Made by a program: the position numbers and the translations under genes. DNA of 19,606 bases from an uncultured Bacilli bacterium (GTDB lineage Bacteria; Bacillota_I; Bacilli_A; RF39; UBA660). The DNA lies in the NCBI GenBank assembly GCA_947589725.1, contig CANQCQ010000004.1:1-19606 (forward strand), in the 5' to 3' direction. This document shows, piece after piece, positions 1-7,775 of the stretch. The notes beneath the pieces were generated by a model that did no database searches, was not told the origin of the DNA, and saw nothing but the letters and a program-made list of their open reading frames with translations. Each line of letters begins with the position of its first letter. The first letter of the stretch is position 1.

Positions 1-1
1 A

Positions 2-823
2 CTTATTTACACAGCTAATAGTGAGTTTAATTTAAATGGTATAAGTGAGAGTGAATATCCTAATATAGGTCTTGAAGAAAGTAAAAAGAAGGTTGATATT
101 AAAGGTGGTATATTAAAAAATATTGTTAATCAAACAGCTTTTGCTTCTTCAAATGAGGAAAGCAAACCAGTTTTAACGGGTATTAATTTTAATATTGTAG
201 GTGATGTTCTTGAATGTAATTCAACTGACTCTTATCGTTTAGCTAGAAAAGTTGTTAAATTAGATAAAGTTAGTGAAGAAACTTATAATATTATTATTCC
301 AAGTCATAATATCTTAGAATTTGTAAAAATTCTTGGCGATGATGATAATATAGTTGAATTACATATATTTAATAATAAAATTTTATTTAAAACAGGTAAT
401 GTTAAATTTGAGTCTCGTTTAATAAATGGTACTTATCCAAATACTTCTAATTTATTACCTGATGAAGCATTAATGATTATGAGTACAAATATAAATGAAT
501 TTTATAATGTTATTGATAGAGTTAGTATTTTGACTAGTGATAAAGAAAAAAATATTGTTACTTTAGAAACTTCAGGAAATACCTTAATATTAAAAAGCAG
601 TTCTGCAGAAGTTGGTAGAGTTGAAGAAAAAATGCCTATTACAAAAAATAATGATGAAGACATTAAAATATCTTATAGTGCAAAGTATATGATGGAAGCC
701 TTAAAAAGTTTTTCCACAGAAACTGTGGATATTCATTTTGTTGGTGAGGTTAAACCTATTTTAATTAAATCTACAGAAGATGAAACCTTAACTCAATTAG
801 TTTTACCTATAAGAACTTATTAA
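2..823 (+). CDS. dnaN: DNA polymerase III beta subunit (sliding clamp), 5' end cut by the window
   Basis: The ring-shaped clamp that holds the replicative polymerase on DNA and is a docking site for repair and regulatory proteins. The reading frame is open from base 2, giving 273 residues of the usual ~370, so roughly the first 100 (first clamp domain) lie outside the window. Recognisable stretches are ESKPVLTGINF and CNSTDSYRLARK in the middle domain, ESRLINGTYPN, and the typical clamp C-terminus VLPIRTY. An internal ATG at 473 could be mistaken for a start, but the same frame continues upstream with clamp sequence. It is the first gene visible of the origin block and ends just before a hairpin terminator. 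dnaA is expected directly upstream. Confidence 0.97.
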   Translation, partial: LIYTANSEFNLNGISESEYPNIGLEESKKKVDIKGGILKNIVNQTAFASSNEESKPVLTGINFNIVGDVLECNSTDSYRLARKVVKLDKVSEETYNIIIPSHNILEFVKILGDDDNIVELHIFNNKILFKTGNVKFESRLINGTYPNTSNLLPDEALMIMSTNINEFYNVIDRVSILTSDKEKNIVTLETSGNTLILKSSSAEVGRVEEKMPITKNNDEDIKISYSAKYMMEALKSFSTETVDIHFVGEVKPILIKSTEDETLTQLVLPIRTY

Positions 824-829
824 AAGTTA

Positions 830-865
830 AAAAATTCCTTAAATTTTGAGGAATTTTTATTTTTT
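830..865 (+). terminator. Rho-independent terminator after dnaN
   Basis: AAAAATTCCT (830-839) pairs with AGGAATTTTT (849-858) around a nine-base loop, followed by a T-rich run to 867. The stem begins seven bases after the dnaN stop, which separates dnaN transcription from the comK-like gene. Confidence 0.85.
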
Positions 866-874
866 TCTCTTTAA

Positions 875-910
875 TTCGACTAAATGTAACTTTTTTCGAC
901 TATCTAGAAT
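875..910 (+). promoter_or_regulatory. Candidate comK promoter with a direct repeat
   Basis: TTCGACTA occurs twice, at 875-882 and 895-902, exactly 20 bp apart (about two helical turns), which suggests a dimeric operator. Between the copies, AAAT-N5-TTTT (882-894) resembles half of a ComK AT-box (AAAA-N5-TTTT). TAGAAT at 905-910 is a possible -10; no good -35 is seen at the right distance, which would fit an activator-dependent promoter. AT-rich sequence makes chance matches to the AT-box likely; the direct repeat is the firmer observation. Confidence 0.4.
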
Positions 911-913
911 GCT

Positions 914-954
914 ATCCTTTTAGTGAGAGCTTTAAATGGCTCTCGAAGGGGGAT
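914..954 (+). promoter_or_regulatory. Hairpin that may hide the comK ribosome binding site
   Basis: GAGAGC (925-930) and GCTCTC (939-944) form a perfect six-pair stem with an eight-base loop. Outside it, ATCCTTTT (914-921) can pair, with G-U wobbles, to the Shine-Dalgarno AAGGGGGAT (946-954). The strong ribosome binding site of the ComK-like gene would then be partly sequestered. The pairing is seen in the sequence; a regulatory role is inference. Confidence 0.5.
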
Positions 955-958
955 TTAT

Positions 959-1405
959 ATGAAATATGAAATTAGTAAAGGTACTTTAGCTATAGTACCA
1001 AATGATGAGGAAAGTAGTTTAATATATGAAGATGAAGACAGGTATATTATTAAACAAAAACCTTATGAAATAATGGAATCTAGTTGCTTGTATTTTGGTA
1101 GTAGTTATAAAGGAAGAAAGGAAGGAGCAAGAGAAATATTGGGGGCTGAATATAAAGTTCCAATTATTGTAGATGATTCTGATAATATAATAGTATTTCC
1201 AACAACTTCGCCTTTATCACATGATTGTGTTTGGATTTGTCTAAAACATATAAAAAAATATGAAAGAATTGATGCAAATAACACCAAAATAATTTTTGAT
1301 AACAATAAAGAAATTATTGTTCCTTCAAGCTATAGAAGTATTGAAAATCAAATTTCAAGAGCTTCTAGACTAGATTACATTATGAGAATAAGAAAAAGCA
1401 AATAA
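959..1405 (+). CDS. comK: ComK-family competence transcription factor, short form
   Basis: ComK activates the DNA-uptake (competence) genes in Bacilli by binding pairs of AT-boxes. The 148-residue product matches B. subtilis ComK from memory along most of its length: CLYFGSSYKGRKEGA (ComK CRFFGSSYAGRKAGT), then VPIIVDDSDNIIVFPT (PPIMVDPSNQIFLFPT), and SYRSIENQISRASRL (SYNSFENQVYRTAWL). The ATG at 959 is chosen because AAGGGGGA lies six bases before it; a GTG at 923 in frame has no ribosome binding site. The protein stops about 35 residues before the B. subtilis C-terminus, so it lacks the FMLYP region used by MecA/ClpCP for degradation. It occupies the place where Bacilli usually carry yaaA (S4 domain) between dnaN and recF. 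Flanked by terminators, it is its own transcription unit. Confidence 0.85.
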   Translation: MKYEISKGTLAIVPNDEESSLIYEDEDRYIIKQKPYEIMESSCLYFGSSYKGRKEGAREILGAEYKVPIIVDDSDNIIVFPTTSPLSHDCVWICLKHIKKYERIDANNTKIIFDNNKEIIVPSSYRSIENQISRASRLDYIMRIRKSK

Positions 1406-1411
1406 TTTTAT

Positions 1412-1440
1412 AAAAAAATAACCTAATTGGTTATTTTTTT
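1412..1440 (+). terminator. Rho-independent terminator after comK
   Basis: A7-TAACC (1412-1423) pairs with GGTTA-T7 (1429-1440) around a five-base loop, with the T run forming the tail. The symmetric A/T arms could let it work in both directions. Confidence 0.85.
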
Positions 1441-1460
1441 ATGATTTTAAAGCCCATTTA

Positions 1461-1469
1461 TGATATAAT
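1461..1469 (+). promoter_or_regulatory. Extended -10 promoter for recF-gyrB-gyrA
   Basis: TGATATAAT is a perfect extended -10 (TGn-TATAAT), with TATAAT at 1464-1469. No convincing -35 is seen 16-18 bp upstream, where the preceding terminator tail lies; extended -10 promoters often manage without one. Predicted transcript start is near 1476, about 63 bases before recF. The three genes downstream are separated by 9 and 13 bp with no terminator between them. Confidence 0.65.
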
Positions 1470-1515
1470 AAGTCTAGTATGTATAGGAATACTGGTTTAG
1501 GGGATAGGTGATTAT

Positions 1516-1542
1516 ATGTATCTTTTTAGTGGCTATAAATGA
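1516..1542 (+). CDS. Candidate eight-codon leader ORF coupled to recF
   Basis: ATG at 1516 opens MYLFSGYK and stops at TGA 1540-1542, overlapping the recF start as ATGA. The leader has a ribosome binding site (AGGTG at 1506-1510, six bases before ATG), whereas recF has none in the bases before its own ATG and has an in-frame TAA immediately upstream (1536-1538). This is the layout expected for translational coupling, in which ribosomes ending the leader restart on recF. The peptide itself need not be functional. No homologue is known to me. Confidence 0.5.
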   Translation: MYLFSGYK

Positions 1543-2651
1543 AAATTACTAAAATTAATTTATTTAACTTTCGAAATTATTTGAAAGAAAGTATTAAACT
1601 TAATGATAAAATGAATGTTTTTGTAGGAGATAATGCTCAAGGGAAGACTAATATATTAGAATCAATTGTTGTTTTAGCTCTTACTAAATCTCATAGGATT
1701 GTTAATAATCCAAATATTATTACTTTTGAAAAAAGTAAAAGTAAAATAGAAGGAACAATAAAAAAAGATAAATTAATTTCTAAATTAAAAATTGAATTAA
1801 CTGAAAATGAAAAAAAATTATACGTTAATAATTCAAATGTTAAAAGACTTGCTGATTATATTTCAAATTTAAATGTAATTGTTTTTACTCCAGATGATTT
1901 AGAAATTGTTAAAGGATCACCCAATATACGTAGAAATTTGCTTAATATACAGTTATCCCAACTATCTAAAACATATTTAAATACATATAATGAATATAAT
2001 AAAATTTTAAAGACAAGAAACGAATATTTAAAAATTTTATATAGTAATAATATTGCTGATAAATCTTATTTGGATATTATTACAGATAAATTAATTGAAA
2101 AAGCTATTATTATCTATAAAAAAAGAAAAGAATATATAGATTTAATTAATGAAAATATCAATGTTAATTTTAAAAACATTTCAGGAGAGTCTGGTTTAAG
2201 TATAAATTATGTTGATAACATTAATTTATATAGTTATTCAGATAAAGATATAGAGAGTAGACTGAGAACTGTTTTAAAAAAAAATTATCATAGAGAATTA
2301 CAATATGGTATGACAATGTATGGTCCTCACAGAGATGATTTTATATTTAATTATAAAGATAAAGATTTAAAAATATATGGATCTCAAGGTCAACAAAAAT
2401 TAGCTATTTTATGTTTTAAATTGTCAGAAATTCCTATATTTAAAAATTTGTCTGGATTTTATCCAGTTTTGCTATTAGATGATATTTTTAGTGAATTGGA
2501 TATAAAGAAAAGAAATAAATTATTAACTTTTATAAACAATTTAGATATACAAAGTATTATTACAACAACAGATTTAAAAAATATAAATAAGAAAAATTTA
2601 GATAATGCTTATATTTATTTAGTAAAAGATGGAAAAATAGAAAGAAAGTAG
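1539..2651 (+). CDS. recF: DNA replication/repair protein RecF
   Basis: An SMC-like ATPase that, with RecO and RecR, loads RecA onto single-strand gaps. The 370-residue product equals the B. subtilis length. Walker A is GDNAQGKT (residues 30-37), preceded by the family opening KINLFNFRNY. KSHR (50-53), FTPDDLEIVKGSPNIRR and GPHRDDF are characteristic. The ABC signature YGSQGQQK begins at residue 280 and Walker B is LLLDDIFSELD, with the aspartates at 314-315. The start is fixed by a stop codon directly upstream in frame; since no Shine-Dalgarno precedes it, translation probably depends on the overlapping leader ORF. Nine bases separate it from gyrB, so the two are cotranscribed. RecR, its partner, is encoded further along at 10483. 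Confidence 0.96.
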   Translation: MKITKINLFNFRNYLKESIKLNDKMNVFVGDNAQGKTNILESIVVLALTKSHRIVNNPNIITFEKSKSKIEGTIKKDKLISKLKIELTENEKKLYVNNSNVKRLADYISNLNVIVFTPDDLEIVKGSPNIRRNLLNIQLSQLSKTYLNTYNEYNKILKTRNEYLKILYSNNIADKSYLDIITDKLIEKAIIIYKKRKEYIDLINENINVNFKNISGESGLSINYVDNINLYSYSDKDIESRLRTVLKKNYHRELQYGMTMYGPHRDDFIFNYKDKDLKIYGSQGQQKLAILCFKLSEIPIFKNLSGFYPVLLLDDIFSELDIKKRNKLLTFINNLDIQSIITTTDLKNINKKNLDNAYIYLVKDGKIERK

Positions 2652-2660
2652 GAGAAAAAT

Positions 2661-4553
2661 ATGATAGATGAAAAAGTTGAAAAACAATATGATGCTTCTT
2701 CTATTCAAGTATTAGAAGGATTGGAAGCAGTTAGAAAGCGTCCAGGAATGTATATTGGTAGTACTGAATCTCGTGGTTTACACCATTTAGTATGGGAAAT
2801 AGTTGATAATGCAATTGATGATGGTCGTGGAATTCAAGTTGAAATTCACCCAAAAACAGGAAAAAGCACTGTGGAAACAGTATATACAGTTTTGCATGCT
2901 GGTGGAAAGTTTGGTGGTGGTGGATATAAAGTTTCTGGTGGACTTCATGGTGTTGGGGCTAGCGTAGTAAATGCATTAAGCGATTGGCTAGAAGTTAGAG
3001 TTTACAAAAACGGAAATGTTTACTATCAAAGATTTAGTAAAGGTGGAAAACCAGAAGATCAATTAAAAATAATTGATAAATGTGATGATAATAGAACAGG
3101 AACTACAGTACATTTTTTACCTGATGATGAAATTTTTACAGAAACAACAGTATATGATTATGATATATTAAAAACTAGATTAAGAGAGTTGGCCTTTTTA
3201 AATAAAGGATTGAGAATATCTTTATTAGATGAAAGAGAAGCTGATAAGAAAGATAGTTTTTATTATGAAGGTGGTATTGTTGAATACATTCAAATGTTAA
3301 ATGCAACTAAGAAACCAATTCATGATTCTATAATTTACGTTGAAGGTACTCAAAAAGTAAAAGTAGGACCTAAAGATAATGAAACTGTATATGATATTGA
3401 ACTAGAAGTTGCTTTACAATATAATGAGACTTATAATTCAAGTATTTATTCTTTTGTTAATAATATTATTACTCCTGAAGGTGGAACTCATGAAGAGGGT
3501 GTTCGTCAAGCATTAACTAGAATACTTAATAATTATGCAAAAAATGCAAATATTTTAAAAGAAAAGGATGATAATCTTTCTGGAGATGATGTTAAAGAAG
3601 GATTATCAATGATTATCTCTATTAAGCATCCTAATCCTCAGTTTGAAGGTCAGACAAAGACAAAGTTAGGAAATGCTGAAGCGAGAAGAGTTGCAAATGA
3701 TATTTTTTCTGAGACGTTTGAAAGATTTTTAATGGAAAATCCAGATCAAGCAAGAATTATTATTGATAAAGCAATGACTGCAAGTAGAGCTAGAGTAGCT
3801 GCTAAAAGAGCAAGAGAGTTAACTAGAAGAAAAGGTGATTTAGACATTACTAATTTCTATGGAAAACTTTCTGATTGTAAGAGTAAAGATGCTAGTGAAA
3901 GTGAAATATTCTTAGTCGAGGGAGATTCTGCTGGTGGTTCCGCAATTAAAGGTAGAAATTCTATGACACAAGCTATTCTTCCTTTAAGGGGTAAAATATT
4001 AAATGTTGAAAAAGCAAGATTAGATAGAGCATTAACAAATGAAGAAATTAGAACAATAATCACTGCATTTGGTACTGGTATTGGTGAAGAATTTGATTTA
4101 TCAAAATTAAGATATCACAAAATTATTATTATGACTGATGCAGATGTTGATGGAAGTCACATTAGAGTATTGTTGTTAACACTATTTTATAGATTTTTTA
4201 GGCCAATTGTTGAAGCAGGACATGTATTTGCTGCACAACCTCCATTATTCGTCATAAAACATGGAAAAACTATAAAATATGTTTTAAATGAAGCTGAAAG
4301 AGATGAATATTTGTCTACATTATCTCCTAATACAAAATATGATATTATGCGTATGAAAGGTTTAGGGGAAATGGATGCAGAAGAATTAAATGAAACAACA
4401 ATGGATATTAATAAAAGAGTTTTAAGGCAAATCACAGTAGATGATACACAAGCAGCTGATGAAGTATTTAATAAATTAATGGGTGAAGAAGTAGAGCCTA
4501 GACGTGAATTTATTGAAACAAATGCAACTTATGTTCAAAATTTGGATATTTAG
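2661..4553 (+). CDS. gyrB: DNA gyrase subunit B, with an in-frame gap in the ATPase domain
   Basis: The ATPase and Toprim subunit of gyrase, which introduces negative supercoils with GyrA. The 630-residue product shows [11 protein letters not shown], the GHKL motif [13 protein letters not shown] (E46, N50), [23 protein letters not shown], the Toprim EGDSAGG (E420) and DADVDG (D493, D495, D497), and the usual end EPRREFIE...NLDI. Oddly, VDNAID (48-53) runs straight into DGRGIQ (54-59). Relative to B. subtilis GyrB (residues about 52-75) some 24 residues are missing, comprising the rest of the N-box helix and the following beta strands; the usual Pro of GRGIP is Gln. A roughly 12-residue insertion near [17 protein letters not shown] partly restores the length. 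Such a gap should disable ATP binding, so it is either a sequence error or a real lesion. AGGAG (2650-2654) lies six bases before the ATG. Confidence 0.95.
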   Translation: MIDEKVEKQYDASSIQVLEGLEAVRKRPGMYIGSTESRGLHHLVWEIVDNAIDDGRGIQVEIHPKTGKSTVETVYTVLHAGGKFGGGGYKVSGGLHGVGASVVNALSDWLEVRVYKNGNVYYQRFSKGGKPEDQLKIIDKCDDNRTGTTVHFLPDDEIFTETTVYDYDILKTRLRELAFLNKGLRISLLDEREADKKDSFYYEGGIVEYIQMLNATKKPIHDSIIYVEGTQKVKVGPKDNETVYDIELEVALQYNETYNSSIYSFVNNIITPEGGTHEEGVRQALTRILNNYAKNANILKEKDDNLSGDDVKEGLSMIISIKHPNPQFEGQTKTKLGNAEARRVANDIFSETFERFLMENPDQARIIIDKAMTASRARVAAKRARELTRRKGDLDITNFYGKLSDCKSKDASESEIFLVEGDSAGGSAIKGRNSMTQAILPLRGKILNVEKARLDRALTNEEIRTIITAFGTGIGEEFDLSKLRYHKIIIMTDADVDGSHIRVLLLTLFYRFFRPIVEAGHVFAAQPPLFVIKHGKTIKYVLNEAERDEYLSTLSPNTKYDIMRMKGLGEMDAEELNETTMDINKRVLRQITVDDTQAADEVFNKLMGEEVEPRREFIETNATYVQNLDI

Positions 4554-4566
4554 TAGGAGGTAAGGT

Positions 4567-7056
4567 ATGGATCGTTTAGAAAAAAATAATATAGTTAAAG
4601 AAGTTGAAGACTCATTTTTAGAGTATTCAATGAGTGTAATAGTTGCTCGTGCTTTACCAGATTTAAGAGATGGATTAAAGCCTGTTCATCGTAGAATTTT
4701 ATATTCAATGTATTCATCAGGTTACACTCCTGATAAACCTCATAAAAAAAGTGCTAGAATTGTTGGAGATGTTATGGGTAAATTTCACCCACATGGTGAT
4801 TCTTCAATTTATGAAGCAATGGTGAGAATGGCACAAGATTTCTCTTACCGTTATATGTTGGTTGATGGTCATGGTAACTTTGGTAATATTGAAGGTTATG
4901 GTGCAGCAGCAATGCGTTATACAGAATCTAGATTATCAAAAATTTCTCTTGAATTACTAAGAAATATAAACAAAGAAACTGTTGATTTTTCACCTAACTT
5001 TGATGAAAGTGAAAGAGAACCAGTTGTTCTTCCTTCAAGATTTCCTAATATATTAGTAAATGGTACTATGGGAATTGCTGTTGGAATGGCCACTAATATT
5101 CCTCCTCACAATTTAAGTGAGGTTATTGATGGATGTGTTGCATATATTGACAATCCAAATATAACATTGGATGAAATGATGCAGTATATTAAAGGCCCAG
5201 ATTTTCCAACAGGAGCTATTATTTTAGGAAATAGTGGAATTAGACAAGCTTATGAAACAGGACGAGGAACAATAACAATAAGAAGTAAAGCTACTATTGA
5301 GGAAGATAAAGGTAAACAATACATTATAATTGATGAAGTGCCTTATGGTGTTAACACTTTAGATTTAAAAAATAAAGTAGCTGAATTAGTACACAATAAA
5401 ACTATTGATGGTATTTCTGATTACCATTCAGATTTAAAAGATGGTATTAAAATAACTATTACTTTAAAAAGAGATGCTAATGCTCAAGTTATTTTAAATC
5501 AGTTATATAAACATACTGATTTTCAAAAAACATATGGAATTATATTTTTAATGCTTGATCAAGGTACTCCTAAGACTTTGGGATTGCTTGATATAATTTC
5601 AAAATATATTGAGTTTCAAAAAGAAATAATAATTAGAAGAACTAAATTTGATCTAAAAAAATGTGAAGAAAGAGTTCATATTTTAGAAGGTTTAAAAATA
5701 GCTTTAGATAATATTGATGCAGTAATAGCATTGATTAGAGCTGCTAACTCAGATGATGAAGCTAGAGATGGCTTAATGAATAACTTTAAGTTAACTGAGA
5801 TACAAGCTAATGCTATTCTTGAAATGAAACTACGTCGTTTAACTGGATTGGAAAGAGAAAAAGTAGAAAATGTATTAAGTGATTTATTAATTCAAATTGC
5901 TGATTTAAAAGCAATCTTAAGTAGCGATGAAAGAATTTTAAGTGTTATCAAAGAGGAATTACTTGACATTAAAGAGCGTTATGGTGATGAGCGTAGAACT
6001 CATATTGATATGACTGCTATTGATTATATTGAAGATGAATCTTTAATACCTAATGAAGATGTGATATTAACTTTAACTAAAAATGGTTATATAAAAAGAT
6101 TAAGAAAAGATACATATAAGACTCAAAATCGTGGAGGAGTAGGTATTAAAGGTATGACAACAAATGAAGAAGATGTTGTTTATCATATGTTATCATTAAA
6201 GACTCACGATTATGTATTCTTCTTTTCAAATAAAGGAAAAATATATCGAATTAAAGGATATGAAATTCCAGAATTTTCTAGACAATCAAAAGGATTACCA
6301 ATAATTAATTTATTACAGTTAGATAAAGATGAGAACATTAGTTCGATTTTAAATATAAATTATGATGAAGAGGTTAAATATTTAACTTTTGTTACTAAGA
6401 ATGGTTTAGTAAAAAGAACTGATGTATATGAATTTGAATCAATTCGTAAAAGTGGTAAAATTGCAATTAGTTTAAAAGATGATGATGAATTAATTTATGT
6501 TGGAAAAACAACAGGTAAAAATTTAATTGTTATTGGTGCTAAAAATGGTAAAATGTGTAGGTTTGATGAAAATGAGATTCGTGTAATGGGTAGAGGAGCA
6601 GCTGGTGTTAAAGGAATGGATCTTGATGGAAGTATTGTTGTTGGTGCCGATGTTGTCAATGAAGATGATAATATTTTAATTGTAACTGAAAGTGGTTATG
6701 GTAAAATTTCTCCAATTAGTGAATATAGATTAACTCATAGAGGTAGCAAAGGTGTTAAAGCTTATAACGTTACTGAAAAGAATGGATTAATGGCTGAGCT
6801 TGAAAAGGTAGAAAACATTGAAAATTATGATTTGATGTTAATTACTGATACTGGTATTGTGATGAAAATGCCATTATCCCAAGTTTCTGTTCTTAAAAGA
6901 GCAACACAAGGTTTGAGATTAATAAATTTAAAAGATGATCAAATTGTATCAACAGTAGCTATTGTAGAAAAAGAAGAAGAAAGTACTGAAAGTATTGAAG
7001 AAGAAAAAACTACTGATATTTTATCTGAAAATGATGAAGTTAATAGTAGCAATTAA
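4567..7056 (+). CDS. gyrA: DNA gyrase subunit A
   Basis: The DNA-cleaving and DNA-wrapping subunit of gyrase. The 829 residues are typical. The N-terminal breakage-reunion domain carries [24 protein letters not shown] and AAAMRYTE with the catalytic tyrosine at Y118. In the quinolone region, S79 and E83 correspond to E. coli S83 and D87, so the usual resistance changes are absent (S retained, acidic residue retained). The C-terminal pinwheel begins with the GyrA box QNRGGVG (520-526), which marks gyrase rather than topoisomerase IV, and ends in an acidic tail of Glu, Asp and Ser from about residue 800. A strong TAGGAGGTAAGG precedes the ATG; 13 bp separate it from gyrB. Confidence 0.97.
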   Translation: MDRLEKNNIVKEVEDSFLEYSMSVIVARALPDLRDGLKPVHRRILYSMYSSGYTPDKPHKKSARIVGDVMGKFHPHGDSSIYEAMVRMAQDFSYRYMLVDGHGNFGNIEGYGAAAMRYTESRLSKISLELLRNINKETVDFSPNFDESEREPVVLPSRFPNILVNGTMGIAVGMATNIPPHNLSEVIDGCVAYIDNPNITLDEMMQYIKGPDFPTGAIILGNSGIRQAYETGRGTITIRSKATIEEDKGKQYIIIDEVPYGVNTLDLKNKVAELVHNKTIDGISDYHSDLKDGIKITITLKRDANAQVILNQLYKHTDFQKTYGIIFLMLDQGTPKTLGLLDIISKYIEFQKEIIIRRTKFDLKKCEERVHILEGLKIALDNIDAVIALIRAANSDDEARDGLMNNFKLTEIQANAILEMKLRRLTGLEREKVENVLSDLLIQIADLKAILSSDERILSVIKEELLDIKERYGDERRTHIDMTAIDYIEDESLIPNEDVILTLTKNGYIKRLRKDTYKTQNRGGVGIKGMTTNEEDVVYHMLSLKTHDYVFFFSNKGKIYRIKGYEIPEFSRQSKGLPIINLLQLDKDENISSILNINYDEEVKYLTFVTKNGLVKRTDVYEFESIRKSGKIAISLKDDDELIYVGKTTGKNLIVIGAKNGKMCRFDENEIRVMGRGAAGVKGMDLDGSIVVGADVVNEDDNILIVTESGYGKISPISEYRLTHRGSKGVKAYNVTEKNGLMAELEKVENIENYDLMLITDTGIVMKMPLSQVSVLKRATQGLRLINLKDDQIVSTVAIVEKEEESTESIEEEKTTDILSENDEVNSSN

Positions 7057-7089
7057 TATTACAAACATAAATTGTTAAAGTATTATGAT

Positions 7090-7123
7090 AAAAGTAGACG
7101 CAAAAATGTGTTTACTTTTTTTA
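7090..7123 (+). terminator. Rho-independent terminator after gyrA
   Basis: AAAAGTAGACGC (7090-7101) pairs with GTGTTTACTTTT (7108-7119), including two G-U pairs, around a six-base loop, followed by more T. It ends the recF-gyrB-gyrA transcript about 35 bases after the gyrA stop. Confidence 0.85.
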
Positions 7124-7128
7124 TTATT

Positions 7129-7154
7129 AAAATTATTTCCCGGGAAATAATTTT
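7129..7154 (+). repeat. Noc-binding-site palindrome 1
   Basis: A perfect 26-bp palindrome with core ATTTCCCGGGAAAT at 7135-7148, identical to the published B. subtilis Noc-binding consensus. The flanking arms AAAATT/AATTTT extend the symmetry beyond the core. Noc (a ParB relative) bound here would block division-septum assembly over the nucleoid. Confidence 0.85.
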
Positions 7155-7161
7155 GAAGCAA

Positions 7162-7170
7162 ATATCCACA
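7162..7170 (+). promoter_or_regulatory. DnaA-box-like site
   Basis: ATATCCACA differs from the DnaA box TTATCCACA at one position. It lies 24.5 bp (centre to centre) after Noc palindrome 1 and is followed by ACTT. Confidence 0.5.
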
Positions 7171-7255
7171 ACTTAAAATAAAAATAATATTTTACTTAAA
7201 GCTTAATGATAATCCGATAATTTAGTTATTATTTTATTTCTATAAAAAGTTTCTT

Positions 7256-7287
7256 TTTAAAATTATTTCCCGGGAAATAATTTTAAA
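7256..7287 (+). repeat. Noc-binding-site palindrome 2
   Basis: A perfect 32-bp palindrome, the longest of the four, with core ATTTCCCGGGAAAT at 7265-7278. Its centre is exactly 130 bp from that of palindrome 1 and 131 bp from that of palindrome 3. Confidence 0.85.
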
Positions 7288-7292
7288 TAAAA

Positions 7293-7301
7293 AAATCCAC
7301 A
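7293..7301 (+). promoter_or_regulatory. Weak DnaA-box-like site
   Basis: AAATCCACA shares seven of nine positions with TTATCCACA and is followed by AGTT. It sits 25.5 bp after Noc palindrome 2, the same relative place as the box after palindrome 1. Confidence 0.35.
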
Positions 7302-7387
7302 AGTTATGTAATTTTAAAAATTTAACTAAAATCATTTGTAATTTATTATTACGTTTTATATTACACTGATTATTAAAGATGATATAC

Positions 7388-7417
7388 ATAAAATTATTTC
7401 CTGGGAAATAATTTTAT
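7388..7417 (+). repeat. Noc-binding-site palindrome 3
   Basis: A 30-bp palindrome broken only at its central pair: core ATTTCCTGGGAAAT (7396-7409), one base off the Noc consensus. parS 1 starts three bases after it. Confidence 0.75.
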
Positions 7418-7420
7418 TAA

Positions 7421-7436
7421 TGTTCCACGTGAAACA
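7421..7436 (+). promoter_or_regulatory. parS site 1
   Basis: TGTTCCACGTGAAACA is identical to a B. subtilis parS sequence (consensus TGTTNCACGTGAAACA). ParB/Spo0J nucleates here, spreads, and recruits condensin (SMC) for origin segregation. Confidence 0.95.
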
Positions 7437-7458
7437 TAAAATAATAATTTACAAAAAA

Positions 7459-7467
7459 ATATGCACA
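7459..7467 (+). promoter_or_regulatory. DnaA-box-like site next to parS 2
   Basis: ATATGCACA matches the relaxed DnaA box TTATNCACA at eight of nine positions. Exactly one base (A) separates it from parS 2, the same arrangement as at 7766-7776. Confidence 0.45.
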
Positions 7468-7468
7468 A

Positions 7469-7484
7469 TGTTTCACGTGAAACA
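7469..7484 (+). promoter_or_regulatory. parS site 2
   Basis: TGTTTCACGTGAAACA is a perfect 16-bp palindrome and the symmetric form of the parS consensus. Its centre is 48 bp from that of parS 1. Confidence 0.95.
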
Positions 7485-7706
7485 TAAATAAGTTATTTGT
7501 AAAAGCTTTAAATTATAAAACATTTAAAAAGCTATTTAAATGTATTAATATAAAAAAATATTGTTTTTGATATTTTTATAAATAACTAATATTAACAAGC
7601 AACCAAATATTTTTTGTAAGATATGTGTGAGATTTTATAAAAATCTTATAACTAATTTATTATTATATAAATTTAGGATTCAAGAATTTTTACAATCATA
7701 TTTTAT

Positions 7707-7732
7707 AAAATTATTTCCTGGGAAATAATTTT
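7707..7732 (+). repeat. Noc-binding-site palindrome 4
   Basis: A 26-bp palindrome with core ATTTCCTGGGAAAT (7713-7726), broken only at the central pair, the same variant as copy 3. parS 3 starts three bases downstream of it. Confidence 0.75.
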
Positions 7733-7735
7733 TGA

Positions 7736-7751
7736 TGTTCCACGTGAAACA
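7736..7751 (+). promoter_or_regulatory. parS site 3
   Basis: TGTTCCACGTGAAACA, identical to parS 1, centred 24 bp after the centre of Noc palindrome 4. Confidence 0.95.
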
Positions 7752-7765
7752 TAAAATATAAAAAA

Positions 7766-7774
7766 TTATCCACA
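7766..7774 (+). promoter_or_regulatory. Perfect DnaA box next to parS 4
   Basis: TTATCCACA is an exact consensus DnaA box. A single A separates it from parS 4, so DnaA and ParB would bind side by side. Confidence 0.7.
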
Positions 7775-7775
7775 A

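Larger units (their letters stand above)
7388..7505 (+). repeat. Module copy A: Noc site - parS - DnaA-like box - parS
   Basis: About 118 bp matching 7707-7820 in order and orientation: Noc palindrome with the CCTGGG core, parS, an AT-rich spacer, a TAT(C/G)CACA box one base before a second parS, then a conserved AAGTTATTT tail. The spacers differ and have different lengths (parS centres 48 bp apart here, 40 bp in copy B), so it looks like an old duplication with selected sites. Confidence 0.7.

Noticed and set aside
1105..1305. Minus-strand ORF inside comK, and other short minus-strand ORFs in gyrB (3857-4063, 4187-4435), dnaX, recR and the methyltransferase gene
   Set aside because: All are shadows of conserved plus-strand genes with no independent support.
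4801..4815. Quinolone-resistance changes in gyrA
   Set aside because: S79 and E83 are the ordinary susceptible-type residues at the positions equivalent to E. coli 83 and 87.
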